NCBI GenBank assembly: GCA_019693395.1
Contig: JAAMXP010003116.1
Span: 868 to 21,845 of the forward strand
DNA length: 20,978 nt
Source: Ettlia oleoabundans
Taxonomy: Eukaryota; Chlorophyta; Chlorophyceae; Chlamydomonadales
Direction: 5' to 3'
Shown here in pieces: positions 10,820-20,963 of the stretch. The position numbers and the translations under genes are program-made. The notes beneath the pieces were generated by a model. It made no database searches and had not been told where the DNA came from. It saw only the letters and a list, made by a program, of their open reading frames with translations. Position 1 is the first letter of the stretch. Each line of letters starts with the position of its first letter.

Positions 10820-11481
10820 GTTTGGTCTGTTATCCACAGGTATGTGAAGACTCAAGGCAGCGTTTTTCAGACTATTCGGTCAATAGAATCTGCGCGATGA
10901 CTAATGCGCCATGTGGGACGCACATGCATGAGTCCCTGGGCTGGGCTTGCCAGCCAACTGACGCCAGCACCGCCCTGTCCGCCAGGATTTGTCCTTTCTT
11001 CATGGCCATGAACGTTGCTGGCATGGGATTCTATCATTTGCAGGTAATAACACTGTAACCTGGCCATAACGAGTTATTGTTGCCTCCTACACACACGCAG
11101 CGAGTCCCGTCGGGCATGGAACCAGGGGCAATGCCGGTCAGTAAACGTCAACTGTGGCTGGCATCTTTACCTGTTCAAGGATGGATGATGCTATACAGGG
11201 TTTGTTGTTGTTGCGTGTTTGAGGTATGGCATCTGAGACAGGTGCGCAAGAGGAACCTGAGGGGGCAAAAGCACAGGCAGCGCCACCTGGCGGCCAACAT
11301 GGCTGGGCGAATGCCGACGGGAAACATACCCATCTGCTATGGGTTATAAAACAGTCTTCGCGTTTGGATCGGCAAGCAGTCGCATCGCTTGATTCGTGAA
11401 CGCCTGAAAGTTTTAGCCTTCCACTCCTGGCGTGCTCGTTTCGCAGCCCCGATATCTCCCGCCCAGTAGGATAGCAAGCGG
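10820..11481. promoter_or_regulatory. Divergent 5' region between lumazine synthase and hydroxy-acid oxidase
   Basis: The 662 bp between the two start codons should contain both promoters and 5' UTRs. An in-frame TAG at 11467 limits the oxidase start. No convincing TATA box, riboswitch or repeat was found. No FMN-riboswitch-like conserved structure is evident, although I could not run a covariance search. Small open frames on both strands do not resemble known proteins. Confidence 0.4.
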
Positions 11482-14329
11482 ATGAGAACGATCTTATCAC
11501 AAACTGCGCTGCACCATCTTGCCCGCTGGGCCGCCAAAGGTGGCCGCCCTGCCGCCACCGCTGGTCAGCCCGCTGGCCTGCACGGCGCTGCTGCTGCTCT
11601 GGGGAGTAGCGTTGGACTGCCAAATCGCTACACCAATTTGAGTCAACTGGAAGCCGATGCCCGGCCCTTGCTTTCGCCGGAGGTGCGTTTAAAAGCAGGC
11701 CCCAGCAACTGCGGCAAGAAGGAGCATTGACCTGCCAAAGCAGCACCGGCCTGGCTGCATGCTTCTATCTGTCTCGACCTGTTCTCTTGTCAACGTCACA
11801 AACGTCACATAGTTCCCTTGTCACAGGCGTATGGTTACTTTTCCTCTGGCTCTGACAATGAGTGGAGCCTGCGTGAGAACCGGCAGGCGTTAGAGCGGTA
11901 CCGCTTGCTGCCGCGGGTGCTGGTGGATGTGTCGCAGGTGGACACGTGCACGCAGCTGCTGGGTGAGCCTGCGCCTCCTGGAGTGGTCAAGTGTTGTCAC
12001 ATAAAGGCTAGACAGCGTTCAAGCTCATCACAAGCTGGAATCCACGAAGCTACTGCTTCCATACAACGACTGTTAGGTGGGGTTCACGGCAATCTTGTGC
12101 TTGCAAATGCCTGCAGGCCACTCACTCTCAGCCCCCATCATATTTGCGCCCATGGCACAGCAGCGGTTGTGCCACCCCGATGGCGAGCTTGCAATGGCAC
12201 GTGCTGCAACAGCGTGTGGGCTTCCCTATGTGCTTTCCACCCTGGCCACCAGCAGTATCCAGGAAGTGGCAGATGCAGTGCGTCCCAGCAGCAGCAGTAG
12301 TGAAGGTTGTATCGGCACAAGCAGCAGCACCGGCAGCGACGTCGCAAGCAGCGGCAGAGGGCGCAGCAGCGCCAGCAACAGCGAAGGCCAAAATGATGCA
12401 GCAGCAGATCCCAGTCTCTGGTTTCAGGTGTGGGGACGATGTGCGCTTTTGTGCACTGACACGATCACTACGCAGCAGTCGATGCATACTCTCTCCTGCC
12501 GCCTGTCCCTCGCCCAACTTTTTTCTTATAATATGCACACCAAAGCAGTCTCTTCCGTTTTGTGTCATGACCCCTACCTGCCTGCCCGTTTAGCTCCAGA
12601 TATACGTGATGAAACGGCGCGAGGCGACAGAGTGGATGGTACGTGAGGTGACGCGGCTGGGCTACAAGGCGCTGGTGGTGACGGTGGATGCGCCCCGCCT
12701 GGGTGAGACAGCAGTACATGGCGGGCAGCGCATGAGAACCCCCCTTGGGGTTTCACGACAACTGCGCATGCTTTCATAGAGCTGCTCCAGGGCCGCCCGT
12801 TACTGGGATCCTGGTTGATTACACTCACTAATGCATGCCCACCATCACGCCCACTCGTCCTTATCACATGATGCGACCTTGTTGCAGGGTACCGGGAGGC
12901 GGATGAGCGGCACAGGTTCAGCCTGCCGCCGCATCTGTCACTCAAGGTCACCTGCCTGCTGCCTCTTGTCACACAGCTGCATTGGTTAAGGGCGGAGAGA
13001 GAGCTGCCGGGCACCCCAGCCACTGCAAGTGCTGCTCTTCCCACCCTCCCTTCGACCTTCTGCAGTCACCTCATGAATCTGCTGGCTGTGGCTCACTCTT
13101 CTGCTCCCACTCCTGAAACTTTCATTGCTTCCTGTCCTGTTCCAGCCGCTGTTCCCAAGTTTCAGTCGCTGTTCCCTCCTTGCAACTTTCCTTGACTGCC
13201 TCTCATCTCTGTGGTTGCTGCTTCTTGCATCCTCTCAGAACATGGAGATGCTGTCCAAAGCAGCAGCCAGCACCGAGAGGGTGCAGGCCGAGGGCTCGCG
13301 CTTTGGCCGCCACTTCAGCGATTTGCTGGACCAGCGCTTTGACTGGGCTGCACTGGCCTGGCTCAAGACAATTTCGCCGCTGCCCCTGCTCATCAAGGCA
13401 AGCCTACGCTGCTGATGCTGGGGATGCTGTTGCATGGAGCACGACTGTGACTGTGGGAACTGCGCTGCTGCAGTCTTCTACTGGCATAATGTGCTGCAAA
13501 AGCAGAGGTGTAAGTCAGTCACAAGGGTTCCGGGCACCCTGCAATGGATCCATGGTCTTGCATCTGGCGGCCAGGCACTGTGGAGGCACACCTGCCTTGC
13601 CCCACTCTTGAGCCTGCCTTGCGTCCCTTGGGGCGTTTCGCACTGCCAACTGCTGAGCCATGACTGGTGCCTGACCCCACTTGGCTATGCCTCGCCTAGT
13701 CCTTCATCATCTCGCAGGGAGTGCTGGCCCCTGATGATGCGCGGCGGGCAGTTGAGCTGGGTGTTGACGGCATCATTGTGAGCAACCACGGGGGGCGCCA
13801 GCTGAACTACGCACCCGCACCCATAGACGTGCTGCCTGCTGTGGCTGAGGCGGTGCAGGGGCGCGTGCCTTTGCTGGTGGATGGAGGCATCTCCAGGGGT
13901 ACAGGTGCAGCGGGATCAGGGATACATTTCTTCTAGAACTTGCCTTGTTGCGCCCGCGCATCTCTACTGCCCTGCAATTGCCAGCCTGCCTGCCAGCCCA
14001 TCTGCCTGCGTGCCTATTCGCCCTCTCGCTTCGCTGCCTGTTTGGCCGGTGGAATATCAACCTCATTCTCCCGCGTTTGTGCCCTGCATGCTGCAGACGT
14101 GATCAAGTGCCTGGCCCTGGGTGCCCAGGCGGTGCTGGTGGGGCGACCGCTGCTGTGGGCGCTGACTCTGGGGGGCCAGGCTGGAGTAGAGGAGGCTGTG
14201 TGCATGCTGCAGCGCGAGCTGGAGCTCAGCATGGCACTGCTGGGGTGTGCCAGCCTGCACCACATCACCCCGGATTTCCTCATACCGCCGCGGGACGGCT
14301 GGCTGCACATCCCAGCAGCACGGCGGTGA
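11482..14329 (+). CDS. FMN-dependent (S)-2-hydroxy-acid oxidase (lactate/glycolate oxidase family)
   Basis: Oxidises an L-2-hydroxy acid to the 2-oxo acid with release of H2O2. Exons: 11482-11682, 11827-11962, 12117-12427, 12600-12702, 12888-12946, 13239-13397, 13718-13904, 14097-14329 (TGA), giving 462 aa, in phase throughout. Intron 6 uses a GC donor. Family residues by comparison with spinach glycolate oxidase: Tyr71 (Tyr24), Tyr218 (Tyr129), Lys323 (Lys230), and SNHGGRQL with His347 and Arg350 (His254, Arg257). The position of spinach Trp108 is Leu155 (LSTLATSS). A Ser/Gly-rich insertion of about 40 residues (170-210) sits before WFQIYV. The first 50 residues are basic and Ala/Gly-rich, suggesting an organelle presequence. 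The C-terminus ends AARR, which is not a standard peroxisomal PTS1. Substrate choice between lactate and glycolate cannot be settled from sequence alone. Intron 6 (320 nt) holds nothing recognisable. Confidence 0.93.
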
Positions 14330-14735
14330 GGGCAGTACAAGTTAATCTTGTTCCTTTCCAGCACACCTGACCTTCAAACATGTGTTCACTGCCGATAGTA
14401 ACATTTGTAGCTCCCATTAAATACCTTCAGACCGGTGGTGAAAGTCCCAGAGCAGAAGCTGTGCAGTAACTGCTGGTAGTAGGAAAGGTGGCTGCTGACG
14501 TGAAGACCTACAAGCACAGGGAAGCATGCTAAGAGGAATCTGTGCCAGGTGATGATAAGCTGGAGAGCCAAGACAGCTGGCTGTCCCTCCTGGAAATGAT
14601 TGCAAGCCTTACAGTAGCCGTTCAGTATTCCTGGAGGAGGCGCTGCCGAAGGAGAGGGTGCAGCAGCACCACCGGAGGCGCCGCTGCTGACCCAACGCCA
14701 GCTCACCTGTTGTCGCTTTGCGTGGCCGATCGGAA
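14330..14735 (+). other. Tandem intergenic region, oxidase 3' side and PsbP-domain gene promoter
   Basis: These 406 bp separate two plus-strand genes. I found no exact TGTAA after the oxidase stop, so its 3' end is undefined. No repeat, RNA gene or coding frame with family resemblance is seen. Confidence 0.6.
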
Positions 14736-16572
14736 ATGCAGTTCTGTCACTCTTACATAATGTATGCCGCATTGATTCCTGCCGTCGCTTCCTCTTCGTC
14801 TCGGCTTGCCCCAATTGCAGCGCCACATCGCGGCCAGCAACCAGGGCAGCGGGAATATCCTCGACGTCAATTTTCCCGTACAGAAGCGCAAGGCGGCAAG
14901 ACCGACGGTGATGGCGGCGGGTCTGTACCACCGCCACCTCCCGCCACCTCCACCAGCGGCCCTTCAGCAGGCGGCGCTTCCAACCAGCCACCACCACCGC
15001 TCCCCAACCCCGTGTCAGACCCTGCTGGCATGGTGGTCTATGGCGGCAGGCTGCCACCTGCACGGCGGCTCATACTCAGTGGCCTGAGTGCAACAGCCAT
15101 AGGTGAGCTGCGGTGGGCAGGCCACATGCCCCTGTTTGGCACTCCGCTGCTGTGCGGTGTAGCCAGCCTCTTCGTTGACCCCTGCTGCTGCTGCTGCCAC
15201 CCATCTGCTTACTTTGCCAATTCTCCTGCCGCAGTTCTAGGCGGCAACTTGTTTGGTGTCACCAGCGGGCTGCTATCCCTTGATGGCGGCAAGTTAGCTG
15301 CCAGCACGCACCTGGACGTTCTAGTCCCAGTGAATGGCTCTCGTCGCTGCTTAGATGCTCAGAATGGCTTTACATTTCTCTATCCATACAACTGGCTCGC
15401 TGACCAGACCCTGTACCGCCGATATGCTGAGCGAATTGAACGAGAAGCAGCGTTGGACCCACCCTCGCTGAGCGGCCGCAGGGCGAGACGGCAGGGTGTT
15501 CCTGAGCCTTCCGCGGCATTTGGGCCGCCCGGCAGCTCAGGTGCGGTCAGAGTACGAGGGCAGATGAACATGTCTGGCAGGGGGTGGATCCAATCAGCGG
15601 GGCGGGGTGTGGGGCACATAAAAGCGCAGCTGGGCAAGTGATGTCAGCAGGGCAATAGGGCGATGTGTTGTTCTTCTACACATCGTGGTCAGCTGTGGTA
15701 CTGGGTCAAGGTAGTGGTCATCATAACCCTCACGCCAGCTCTGTGTGCAGGCGAGGAGAACATTAGCGTGATTGTGGCTGCCATACGCAACGGCTTCACC
15801 CTGCAGAAGATGGGCAGCCCTGAAGAGGCGGCCACACGCTTCTTGGAGAACACAGGTCGAGTTTGTTGAGACATCTTGTCCTGCTGTCGCTGGAGGCACG
15901 CGCCGGGTACTTGAGCAAGCAGTATCAGCCGAGTGCAATGGGCAATGGTGTGTGGTGGCAGCCTGCAATACAATAGCCGCACCAGCAGGTGGTATCCGTG
16001 GCTATGCAGCTGAACTGACGTCCCCACGCTGGCTTGGAGCCTGCAGTGGCACCTCCTGGCTCCAACCTTACCGCTCGGCTGCTGGGCGCTGGGTCGCGGC
16101 GGGATGCTAGTGGCGAGCTCTATTACTGGCAAGAGTTCACGGTGCAGTCAGACAGGTTCTTCCGGCACAACCTGTCAGGTGGGTGCAGCGCAGTATAGTG
16201 GCATCATGGTTGCGCATGCTTGGTGGCGCGGCATGCTGTGCCTGAACGACTCCAGCAGGGGCAGGTGGATGAGAGACTGGGATGCTAGGAGCCAAGCATT
16301 TGCCGAAGCCTATTGAAGAAATCGCACCTTCAGTTTGGCATATGTTGTCTGCCCTTTGGTGCTGACATGGCATGTGTGCCTTTCCCTGCCTCTGTCTGCT
16401 GCACCCTCCTAGCGCAGTCTACGCTGCGCGCAACGGCTTGCTCTATACCCTCAACTGCCAGAGCTCTGAAATGCGGTGGGCGGAAAATGAGAGGGCTTTC
16501 CGCACAGCAGCAGAATCCTTTGCCATTCTTAACTCTGGAGCCGCCATGGCAGGTTTCCCGGACCGACTGTGA
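14736..16572 (+). CDS. PsbP-domain (PPD-like) thylakoid lumen protein precursor
   Basis: A photosystem II PsbP-superfamily protein, probably an assembly or accessory factor in the thylakoid lumen. I could not assign it to a numbered PPD group. Exons: 14736-15102, 15235-15540, 15751-15855, 16047-16178, 16418-16572 (TGA), giving 354 aa, all in phase. The N-terminus has a Ser/Arg/Ala-rich transit region and a Pro-rich linker. Arg110-Arg111 then precede a hydrophobic stretch (LILSGLSATAIVLGG), as in Tat-type lumen signals. The PsbP fold runs from about 149, with CLDAQNGFTFLYPYNW at 161-176, then GEENISVIV, a GELYYWQEF strand pair, FFRHNLSVYAARNGLLYT and a terminal GFPDRL. A second in-frame ATG at 14760 is an equally possible start. 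Intron 1 (132 nt) has no in-frame stop. The gene faces the gankyrin gene, with 193 bp between stop codons. Confidence 0.92.
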
Positions 16573-16627
16573 CAGCAGTCCAACCATCTGGATGCGGCTG
16601 GGAGAACAGGGTGGCAAGTAGATGCTG

Positions 16628-16632
16628 TTACA
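16628..16632 (-). terminator. Probable poly(A) signal TGTAA of the gankyrin gene
   Basis: TTACA on the plus strand lies about 135 nt downstream of the minus-strand stop at 16766. Only 55 bp separate it from the end of the convergent PsbP-domain coding sequence, so the two 3' UTRs probably overlap. Confidence 0.5.
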
Positions 16633-16765
16633 ACAGAGAGTTTCATTGAAACAGCACTTGTCTCTGCCGCTTGCTTGTCCGGGCGGCATTGAAAGGCCAG
16701 AGTTTCTCAGCATAGCAAGTACATGACGCATTGCCGCTGCTTTGCAAACAGTTAGCAAGTCATTG

Positions 16766-17907
16766 TCATTCAATCATGAAATCGTCAAGCGTCACTTCCC
16801 CCTTTGCTATCGCCACCAACCCATCCCGCAGCTTCCCGTGCCTTGCCGCTGCACCCAGTGGCGTCTCGCCTTCCTTGTCCTCCGCCTGAATGATAAAGAA
16901 GCAGGATGGGTGTCACAAGGGTCAACTGGAGTGTGGCAGATGTGACAGCAGCCCGAGGGCAGTAGACCACATCGCCATCCCATCACAAGGGGAGAAAAAC
17001 GCAGTGAAAACGACTGGCAGCCAAGCAGCAGGCACAGCGGAAGTGTGGGGGATGACGGAAATGGTTCCCAGCCAGACATGCACGGCGAGCAGGAGCCCTG
17101 CAGTGCAACAAGTCCTGTGCCCACCTCCACATCTGCCCCCTGGGCTGCCAAATACAGAGCCGCTGTTTGGTGACCGCCCATTGCTGCCAGCAGCAGCGGC
17201 GTTGCTCCCTCCTCGTTCCGCGCATCCAGCTTGGCTGCTCCCTCCGCCAGCAGCACCCGCACCACATCTGTTCGCCCTGTCGCAGCTGCACGGTGCAGCG
17301 GCGTGGCTCCTGTCACATCTCTGCAGTTTGCCTGTGCGCCGCTCTGCAGCAGAAGCTGCACTAGCCCGGGCAGGCCCTTGCTGCCAGCGTAATGCAGTGG
17401 TGTGCGCTTCTGGCTTGTGACTACATTCACGTCTGCGCCAAGCGATATCAGCAGTTTGGCGGTCGCCTCCTGCCCCGCTGATGTTGCTGTGTGCAGCGGC
17501 GTCCAGCCCTGCACTCATCGAAATGCATTGTTGCGACACAAATGTATCAGTCGACAGGGTATCATCATAGATTTACTGTTCAACTTGGATTACGGATTAG
17601 GCTCCCCTACAAATGCAAATGGGCGGGCAGCTGCGATGCCGTTGGCGGCAGGCACTGGCAAAAGAGACGGCTGGGCCGGCAGGCGCATGTACGGGCACAC
17701 CTCTTCATCCCGCTGACTTATTTGTCCCCTGGCACCATGATCAATTAGGAACTGCACTAGTTGGGAGTTGGAGCTGCCACAGGCGGTATGCAACAGCGAG
17801 CGCTCGTCCTCGTCCTTTCTGCTGATCACAGGAGCTAACTGCTCTGGAGACAGTGACGAAAAATATAGCAGATCGCCTTGGCGTGCCGCTTCCACCGCTT
17901 GCTCCAT
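16766..17907 (-). CDS. PSMD10: Gankyrin-like ankyrin-repeat protein (PSMD10/Nas6 family)
   Basis: Likely chaperone of the 19S proteasome base; the family binds the Rpt3 ATPase C-domain in yeast and mammals. Exons on the minus strand: 17907-17701, 17508-17125, 16885-16766 (TGA), giving 236 aa with phase 0 at both junctions; human gankyrin is 226 aa. Ankyrin repeats begin near RSLLHTAC (36-43), GWTPLHTA (70-77), RTPLHYAG (104-111), GATPLHRA (136-143), GATPLLLAA (170-178) and GETPLGAA (203-210), after a short helical N-terminus. The order and spacing follow gankyrin rather than a generic ankyrin protein, and the length agrees. The LxCxE retinoblastoma-binding motif of the human protein is not present at the corresponding place (LLLAAMGG). 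No ATG occurs upstream in frame. Other small ankyrin proteins remain possible, though less likely. Confidence 0.85.
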
Positions 17908-18815
17908 GAGCTGAACACAATGGGAGTGTGTAGACGACGTGGTATAGTTAGAAAGGGCTGCAACAGTCGAGAATATAATACATGCAGGTATGGAAATTTG
18001 CCCAGTCACTGTGGGTATGGATCCGTGCACTGCCTTGGTGGCGCAGCGCCGCAATACTTTGGAGGGGCCATGCCGTCATAATGAATGAGGTCAGTTCCTG
18101 CCTCTTCGCCTCTGCATTTATCTGGACAGCAACGGTTCACTGTGTTTTTGTAGTACTCCAGATGTCAGAGCTTCTACAACAAAGCATGTGTAGACGTCCT
18201 TTAAAATTACGAGAACACCATCCAGTGTGCCGCTCACCGTCGGCACAACCTGGCCACCTTGTGTCCTACTTCCGCCTGTCCAACCGCAACTAGAGCATCG
18301 CATCCATATACACAGATAAACCACCTGATTACAAGGATGCACTTTGAACAATTGAGATACGAGATGCCAGTCCATGCACGGCAGGTGTACGCAACGGACA
18401 GGAACAGCATGCTTGAAGAGCTGGGTGAGCAGACAAGAAACCAGCAACCAGAGCTGCATTGAGAGTGAGGAATGCGTGAGATGATAGAGAAACAAATACA
18501 GGAATTCACACGGAGCGCGCAGGGCGCTGTCAAACAGGAAGAAGCAGCACCTTCCAACGTCAGGTCAGAACACACGCACGCAAGGGGTAGAAATATATTC
18601 TGCGGCGATGCAGGGTGCCATACAGGGCGTCAGTCTAGCCAGTCAATCTGCTATGTGGTACGGCATGTCAAAAGAAAAACAACAACGGTCAGGGGTTCAA
18701 TCAACCTGTCGTCTCGCCAGTCGGTGCATCACGTGGTGCAGCCACCGTCAGCCACAAGGCGTGCATCGTTGCAGCTCAAGCGGGCTCAGTGGCTGAGTGT
18801 GTGGGCGGCCCATGT
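17908..18815. other. Intergenic region between DRP5B and the gankyrin gene
   Basis: 908 bp with no gene I can support. It contains the DRP5B 3' UTR on the higher-coordinate side and the gankyrin promoter and 5' UTR on the lower side. A plus-strand frame opens at ATG 18472 and runs into the DRP5B exons in antisense; I do not call it a gene. The base composition is less GC-rich here than in the coding parts. Confidence 0.6.
18329..18333 (-). terminator. Possible poly(A) signal TGTAA of DRP5B
   Basis: This is the first minus-strand TGTAA after the stop at 18816, giving a 3' UTR of about 490 nt. That is acceptable but not short, so the assignment is tentative. Confidence 0.4.
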
Positions 18816-20776
18816 TCACCGCATGCTGGAAAGCACGCCGCGGCTGCCCGCAGCAGCGCCGCTCTTGTTGAGGTCCAGGGAGGCAAGCTTGTTGCCAGCC
18901 TTGCCCAGCTCTTGGGATGCCTGCAGGATGAAGGAGTGCAGGGAACACGGGCTGTTGTCAAAGCAACAGGTTGTTACATTGATGCAACTTACGGCCAGGG
19001 TACGCGGAGGGCACGCGGAGGAAACACCAGCGATTGAACCCAGTGCTGCAAGGAGCTGCCTTGAGGCTTGCAAAATAGCTGCCACCCTAGCAATGCCTCT
19101 GTCCTCCCACCAGTCCAATCCTACCAGCCCCAAGGCAGCCCCCACCCACCTTGAGGTTGGCTGCTCCTACTGCTGCCCCTGGCAGGCTGCTGCGCATGCT
19201 CATGTTGAGCGGGTTCTCCTCGCTCTGCCGCAGCTTGGGCGTATCGGGCTCAGCTTTGGAGCCGTGGCTCTGTTGCTGCGCCAGCGTGGAATGGATCATG
19301 GCAAACTTGCGCTGCAGCCGCTCCACCTGCAACACAGCAGGCACGCGAATGATGAGAGGCTGTTTTGACTTGCAATGTAAGGCTGCGCTACGAAAGAAGA
19401 GTATTAAGCACATGGTGGATGTGTATGTATTAACAGCTTGATATGCTACGTGTTGCATGACTCTCCCTGCAGCCCCCACCTGATGCAGCTCCAGCTCTAG
19501 GCTCTTCAGCCGCTGCTCAAGTGCCGCACGCACTGCCGCTACGTCAAACACCTGCCAAGGACGTAAGGCCAATCAGAACAAGACATTGGGATTTTGCACA
19601 CCAACAGGTATTGTGGGCTTCCCATGGCTTCCCAACGCCTATTGCAGGTCAACTACCATCCCAACTACTTGGAGCTGCCCCAATCCACAACAATGGCCTG
19701 ACCAGTGCAGAACACCCCAATGCAACACACTCCAGCCACCCATTATCCATCAATCCACCCACTCACTCACACCAACACACACACCTCGTCCAGGTCCTCG
19801 TCATACGCGCTCTCCAGCTCCTCACGCAGGCGGGTGGGGAAGGTGTCGATGATGGGCATGAGGAAGAAGCAGTTGAACTTCAGCTCCACGCTCTGAACAA
19901 AGTGGTCACGGATGCCTGCGCAGGGATACGGGACGGTGGTATAGGAGTCGTGAAGCAGAATGCCAGACAGCTGAGGTGTGCTGGCTTACACAACATTGTT
20001 ACGAATGAGGCAAGCGAACAGCTTTGCTGGCAGACAAACCAGTTGCAAATGGCTGCAACAGCCGTAAAACAACTTTGACTGAATTCAACCGTGCGACTGC
20101 TCCGCCTCCTTCTCCCCACTGACCAAGCCCTCGGGCCTGTGTTTGCCCGGCTTGAGCCTCCCCCTCCTCCACTCACCCTCGAAAATCTGGCACACCAGCG
20201 CCGCCACAATTTCCTCGCTCATGGCCCCCAATGTGCGATTCCACAGCGTGTTCTCAAGGAAGTCAGCTGTGGCGCCGCTGCTGGATTCCCCCGCCCCGCT
20301 GGCGCCGCCCTGGCCCTTGCCGCCCTGTGCCCCGCTGCTGCCACCTGGCGCTGTGACCTTGCTGAGCATGGCCTTGAGGGAGGAACGGCTCTTAGTGTGC
20401 AGGCTCCAGGTGACGTAGCGGGTGGTGCTCTGCAGGTCCTCCATGCACTTGTTCCTGCAGGGGCGATGAGAGGGGTACAGGCAACATAAGAAAGGGGGTT
20501 TCAAGCAGACGCCGAGACTGGGACGGACGGCAGCAATGAACACCGGAGCTGCACATCTCCACTGTTGGCACAACCCACTCATCGCTGTACACCGCACTTG
20601 CGTTGATGGCTGAGCAGCAGCAAATGCATGCACTCCAAACCAACCCCAACGCCTGTTTCATAATGCAGCACTGCATGAGCGCACCTGCACGCCTTCTCCC
20701 ACTCGTCGATAAATGCGTGGTAAGCCGCACCCACACGCTTGAGGAAGAGGTCATGGCCGTTAAGGAACTGGCCATC
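18816..20776 (-). CDS. DRP5B: Plastid-division dynamin DRP5B (ARC5), C-terminal part, 5' end beyond the right edge
   Basis: A dynamin-related GTPase that assembles on the cytosolic face of the outer plastid envelope and constricts it during division; in plants it also acts on peroxisomes. Exons in the window, minus strand: 20776-20685, 20454-20177, 19915-19785, 19551-19480, 19326-19150, 18920-18816 (TGA), giving 284 aa, all in phase. The match to Arabidopsis ARC5 was recognised from memory: LNGHDLFLKRV, then NKCMEDLQSTTRYVTWSLH, LENTLWNR, ELKFNCFFLMPI and LREELESAYDEDLD. A helical segment, probably coiled coil (LEQRLKSLELELHQVERLQRK), follows. The GTPase domain is not in the window. A Gly/Ser-rich insertion replaces the ARC5 loop after the SLH region. 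After the helical segment, about 75 residues rich in Ser, Asn and Ala extend past the position where, as I recall it, ARC5 ends. Confidence 0.94.
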
Positions 20777-20963
20777 CTGCAGGCGGGAAAACAAGCAAGG
20801 CAGAGCAGGCAAAGATTGGCGGTGGTGAGGTGAGGGCAGACGGGCAGGGCAGCATAGTCAGGTAGCTTGAGAAGGCAGCAAGCCAGCCAAGAAGCAGCAA
20901 CATGGCAGGGACAGACAATCAACAGCTGGAAGGGCCACATGCTGGAACTAAACGCTGCATCAT

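Noticed and set aside
10640..10855. Longer N-terminus for lumazine synthase starting upstream of 10819
   Set aside because: The upstream frame has no ATG; it would need a TTG start, and the ATG at 10819 already gives a complete transit peptide.
14324..14370. Possible extra splice at CGGCG|GTGAGG of the oxidase stop region, to the TTCCAG near 14358
   Set aside because: It would only replace the last residues with a short tail lacking any family match or PTS1; the simple TGA at 14327 gives a normal family end.
18660..18730. TTCAATC flanked by G-rich and C-rich bases, like a tRNA T-arm
   Set aside because: The would-be T stem pairs at only about three of five positions and no acceptor, D or anticodon arms fit around it.
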